In this document: piece by piece, positions 60,004 to 64,000 of the stretch | Layout: every line of letters starts with the position of its first letter | How positions within the stretch are numbered: position 1 is the first letter of the stretch | NCBI GenBank assembly: GCA_018907035.1 | Contig: JACCIC010000277.1 | Coordinates: 391,001 to 455,000 of the forward strand | Length of the DNA: 64,000 nt | Direction: 5' to 3' | DNA from: Sycobia sp. Sy_11 | Taxonomy: Eukaryota > Arthropoda > Insecta > Hymenoptera > Epichrysomallidae | The notes under the pieces: generated by a model | The model's input: the letters and a program-made list of their open reading frames with translations, nothing else | What the model was told of the DNA's origin: nothing | Database searches by the model: none | Made by a program: the position numbers and the translations under genes

Positions 60004-60067
60004 TGCCGCCCGCCTTGAACGCTTCGCGTTCAATGCCTTATATCTATTTTTTGCTATGGTAAACATT

Positions 60068-60664
60068 TTACATCTCTATAGGAAGCGGCGCAAGTTTTTT
60101 AACACTTCGCTTGTAAAGTCCATTTGCTGTTTTTATTGTTGCTACACGGACAATGTTGTCATCACCTGGATGCAGCTCGACGATACGGCCTATGCTCCAA
60201 TACATAGGTGGTAGATTCTCTTCCTTTATGTTTACTAGTTGTCCAATCTTGATCTTTTTGGAATCTCCAATATGCCACTTACTTCTTGTACGTAATTCAT
60301 TTAAGTATTCCTTGTGCCAGCGTCTCCAAAAGTTTTGTTGGATTCGTTGCCACATGGATAATTTATTTGTAGAGCATTTTTCAATATCATATTCAACAAT
60401 GTGTTGTGAATTATCACCTATAAGGAAGTGCGATGGAGTAAGGGCAATAAGGTCATTGGGATCATTTGAGACAGGTGTTAAAGGTCGGGAATTTAAGATC
60501 GACTCTATTTCAATCAGACATGTATTGAATTGTTCGTATGTAAACGCTGCGTTACCTACTGTAAGATAGAGATGATTTTTAAACGATTTTACCACTGCTT
60601 CCCATAGCCCTCCAAAATGCGGGGATCGAGGGGGCGTAAAATGCCAAGTTATACCGTCGTTTGC
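60068..60664 (-). pseudogene. BEL/Pao integrase C-terminal part (second element)
   Basis: It reads HFGGLWEAVVKSFKNHLYL (catalytic Glu region), then FNTCLIEIESILNSRPLTPV, LTPSHFLIGD and LPPMYWSIGRIVELHPGDDN, ending KRSVKKLAPLPIEM. It parallels 32040-32634 of the first BEL element and is separated from the preceding integrase core by frame changes near 60650. Confidence 0.8.
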
Positions 60665-62270
60665 AAGCTGTTTTGAAAAAATGTTTTGATTTTTTCGGAT
60701 AACAAGAATGATCTAATCCTTAATATCTCATGTTTTGCCCCAATGAAATTCGTCGCATTGTCAGAAAATATATTTTTAGGCTTACCTCGTCTAGCAACGA
60801 ATCTTTTTATTGCTTCTAGACAAGTTTCTGTTGTTAAATCGGTAACTAATTCCAGATGTACAGCCTTGATTGAAAAACATACGAACACAGACGTATGCTT
60901 TAAATTTATTTTTGTTGCGCAATTTCTTTTCCTTTAGAAAAAAAGGTCCACAATAGTCGATTCCAACATTTTCGAAGGGGCGAGATTGCGTTACGCGTTC
61001 CTTCGGAAGGTTACCCATTACATAGTTTGGAATTTTGGGGTGAAGCCTTGAGCACTTAACGCATTTGTGTATAATATATCGAGTCGTTTTTGTTCCATCA
61101 ATCAGCCAGTAATTTGCTCTGAGTGAATTTAGCGTTGCTTGCACACCGGCATGCCAATTCTTTACATGTTCATTTCTGATTATAAGATTAGTTACATGAT
61201 GGTTTCGCGGTAATAATATTGGGTTTTTCCTCGAATAAGTTAGAGTTGAATTGGTAATTCTGCCACCTACTCGAATAATATTATTTTCATCTAAAAACGG
61301 ATTTAGACATCTTATATTGCTCTTCGAATGAATGGTCATATTTTGTTTTAATGATTTTATATCTCGATCAAAATTGGTTGATGGTATGATTTTTATAATG
61401 CGATGATGTGCATCTTGTATTTTCTGAGCTGAGTAATTTCCAATCAACCTTTGTTTTAATTTTTTGTTTTTTATGACGCGTAAACACAGGGCAACAAACC
61501 GATTTAATTTATTTATACACGAAAATCTTTTAAATATATCATTAGCGCACGGCTCAATTTTAGTTTTAACTACTGTTAAAGTTGTTTTCATACACTTTTC
61601 TGGAATCTCTATTTGACATAGTTTTAAGCTTCTCCAATACGTTTCATCATTTTTTAACCATATAGGTCCATGGAACCAGAGTTTGTTTTTTAAAAAGTCT
61701 ACTGGGTCTTGACCCCGCGAGATATAGTCAGCAGGATTTTCCGTACTAGCTATATGGTACCACTCCGCCTCATTTGTTAGTGACTGGAAATCCGCAACTC
61801 TATTTGCTATAAATGTTTTTAATAAGTGAGGCGATGTTTTTATCCAGTGAAGTGCGATGGTCGAATCTGACCACAAACAGATTTTAGAATAATTAAGTTT
61901 TAATGCTTCTACTATTTTACTGATCAGATTTGATAATAACTGCGCAGCACACAATTCTAACCTAGGCAGTGTTATTGACTTAAGTGGAGCGACGCGTGAT
62001 TTGGAACAAACTAAATTTACTACAGCGTTGTTATATCTATTGACAGATTTTAAGTATACGCACGCACCGTAAGCCCGCTCACTTGCATCGCAAAATCCGT
62101 GTAACTGATATATTTCAGCTTCACTTAGTGTAATTTGTCTAGGTATTTGCAACTTGCTTAATACATGTAATTGCTTGTTGAAATCGAACCATTTTTGTTG
62201 TAAATGTAATGGCAAAGACTCATCCCAATTAAGTTTCATTTTCCATAATTCTTGCATCACGAGTTTGTTA
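60649..62270 (-). pseudogene. BEL/Pao RNase H and integrase core (second element)
   Basis: A 489-residue frame (62260-60791) holds YQLHGFCDASERAYGACVYL and LWSDSTIALHWIKTSPHLL (RNase H), ENPADYISRGQ, an H2C2-like zinc segment (EHVKNWHAGVQATLNSLRAN; IHKCVKCSRLHPKIPNYV) and ENVGIDYCGPFFLKEKK. A frame shift near 60880 passes to 60888-60649, which carries FSIKAVHLELVTDLTTE and FSDNATNFIGAKHEI. It is less damaged than the first element in RNase H but still broken. Confidence 0.85.
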
Positions 62271-62479
62271 ACAATAATTGTAGGACCTAAGATACCGAGA
62301 GGGTCAAATAATTGTGCTATACTTGATAAAACTGTTCGCTTTGTAAGTCTTTTATTATCAGAAAATGAATTGATTGTATATGTTATATTGTCATGGCTCG
62401 GGTCCCAATGAACACCTAAAATCCTTTTATCAGAACCCTCTAAGCTTAGTTGTTTAAAATTTTCTTGTTCGTGTACATT

Positions 62480-63082
62480 CTACATTATATGCATATTGTT
62501 TGAGGCCCATTTATGCAATCTAAACCCCGCGGTATCTAATAATGAAACTAGCTGATCTTTTAATAATAAAGCCTCATCAACCGTATCAACACCGACCAGT
62601 AAGTCATCTACATAAAAACTATTTTTTAGAGCTTCCGCGGCTAATGGATAGTTACTGTCTTCATCGTCCGCAAGCTGTGCTAATGTACGCGCAGCGAGAA
62701 AGGGCGCCGAAGTTGTACCTTCAGTCACAGTTGTTAATTGAAACACGCGAACGGGATCGTTTTCGGTGTTTCTCCAAATTATTTTCTGATATTTTGCGTC
62801 CGATTCATCAATTTTAATTTGCCTATACATTTTTTGCAGATCGGCTGCAATTACAATGTTTTTTAGTCTGAAACGCATAATAATAAAGATTAATTCATCT
62901 TGAATAGTCGGGCCGTTTAGAAGTGAATCGTTTAATGATACGTTTGTAGAGCTTCTTGCAGACGCGTCGAAAACTACTCGAAGTTTTGTTGTAAGATTAT
63001 TTTCATTTATCACGGCGTGATGCGGTATATAAAATCCTTCATTTATATTATCGTGATGTGTAATTTCTACCATGTGTCCCAA
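62480..63082 (-). pseudogene. BEL/Pao reverse transcriptase (second element)
   Basis: It reads TTKLRVVFDASARSSTNVSL, ADLQKMYRQIKIDESDAKYQ, TTVTEGTTSAPFLAARTL and SFYVDDLLVGVDT with the catalytic Asp pair intact. A stop at about 62480 and a frame change separate it from the RNase H region. About 110 nt on the upstream side (63083-63192) also carry broken coding. Confidence 0.85.
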
Positions 63083-63192
63083 GGTACAGTAATCATAAAT
63101 AAATTGTGTATAATTTTGTTTTAAAATTCTGTCTTTCGAAAACTTCCGCTCTAACGCATAAAAACGCCTAATTGCTGAGTCATATGATCTAC

Positions 63193-63930
63193 CTATTTCA
63201 TTTTTTTTTCATTAAAAGGTAATTTCACTACGTATCTACCCTCTATGTCACGCTTAGTCGTTCGAGAGTACAGATCTTCACACACCTTTTCTTCGCGAGA
63301 CAAATGTTTTTTCATCGGTATTTCTTCTATTTCCCAAAAACGTGCTACTTGTTTATCGAGCGTGGTGATTAAATTACATGTCTTTATCCCAGTTGAAGTT
63401 AAAAGTATTGTCAACTCACCAGTCACAATCCATCCCAATAATGTCTTTTGCAAGGTAATATTTGTATTATTGCTTAATTTTACTTGACCACTGCAAAACA
63501 GTTTATAAAACAGAGAAGTACCTATAAGTGCATCGATTTCAGAAGGTTTATTAAATTCTGGATCTGCGAGATTGATGTTACTTGGAATAGATATTACACT
63601 CTTATTTATAAGCTTAGAGGGTAGCATGTTCGTTATAACAGGTAGTGCAACGAATTCAAGCTCAGATTGGAAATTATTTATTCGAGAAGCAATTTTTGTT
63701 TTCAGGGTATAACTAGCGTGTGTAGTTATCTGTCCTATTCCTGCAATAGGTATGTCGATTTTTTTTCTTTTTAAATTCAATTTTTCTGCCAGCTTTTCTG
63801 TGATAAAATGGGTTTGGGAACATCCATCTAGTAGAACTCTACATTCATATTCGCGATTAAAGTTATCTAATATTTTCACACGCGCGGTTCCTAGTAACAC
63901 TTCGGAGTCGTGCAAAACCGCGTATGACAA
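63193..63930 (-). pseudogene. BEL/Pao aspartic protease region (second element)
   Basis: The frame includes VLLDGCSQTHFITEKLAEKL, where the first element reads LLDSGSQ, so the D-S/T-G catalytic triplet is altered here. It continues through ALIGTSLFYKLFCSGQVKL and WEIEEIPMKKHLSREEK towards RT and is cut by a frame change near 63193. Gag lies beyond 64000. Confidence 0.8.
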
Positions 63931-64000
63931 TTTTGGTGCTTCATTACTGTGTATGTTTTCAGCGTTACTCTTTTCTACATTCGACGGAATATGTGAATTG

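Overview
This is AT-rich insect nuclear DNA with spliced exons, a dense mix of Class I and Class II mobile elements, and many (AT)n and (GA/CT)n microsatellites. No bacterial operon, plasmid or CRISPR structure is present. The one host gene I can support lies on the minus strand and is the 3' part of a Musashi-family RNA-binding protein gene, closest in my judgement to insect Rbp6. The species cannot be fixed from sequence alone; a hymenopteran such as an ant is a guess.

Host gene. A minus-strand exon begins at 53729, in the conserved end of the second RRM (VECKKAQPKEV). A strong internal donor at 53645/53644 joins it in phase to a 33-nt microexon at 43544-43512. That microexon joins in phase to an exon starting at 35634, which encodes GFPAAYAAYAAGRGYSGYPS and ends at a stop at 35348. 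If the internal donor is not used, the first exon reads on through an alanine-rich, GC-rich stretch to a stop at 53100. The RRM exons must lie to the right of this window. About 18 kb of the window is intron of this gene.

Left flank, 1-34 kb: layered mobile DNA. From 1 to 8.4 kb there is a cluster of one non-autonomous Helitron family (5' TCATACTA, 3' hairpin then CTAG). One copy has been entered by a TIR element and by a second copy of the same family. From 8.4 to 15.6 kb a pair of related inverted termini brackets a jockey-like fragment, a Gypsy gag/LTR fragment and a 5'-truncated R1-like element with a 14-bp target duplication. From 15.6 to 23.6 kb there are two Copia elements, one of which carries a tiny A-tailed insertion. 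From 23.6 to 26.2 kb there is a minus-strand non-LTR element. From 26.3 to 33.4 kb there is a full-length but mutated BEL/Pao element sitting inside another Helitron copy.

Introns and right flank. An I-like non-LTR element with apurinic endonuclease, RT and RNase H (37-41.9 kb) lies in the intron between the microexon and the 35.6-kb exon; its ORF1 is interrupted by a solo LTR. From 43.5 to 53.1 kb I see mainly unique AT-rich intron. From 55.1 to 58.8 kb there is another Helitron copy split by a mariner pseudogene. From about 59.3 kb to the window end there is a second, minus-strand BEL/Pao element cut by the window edge. None of the mobile-element coding regions looks intact. Most short ORFs elsewhere come from microsatellites or chance.
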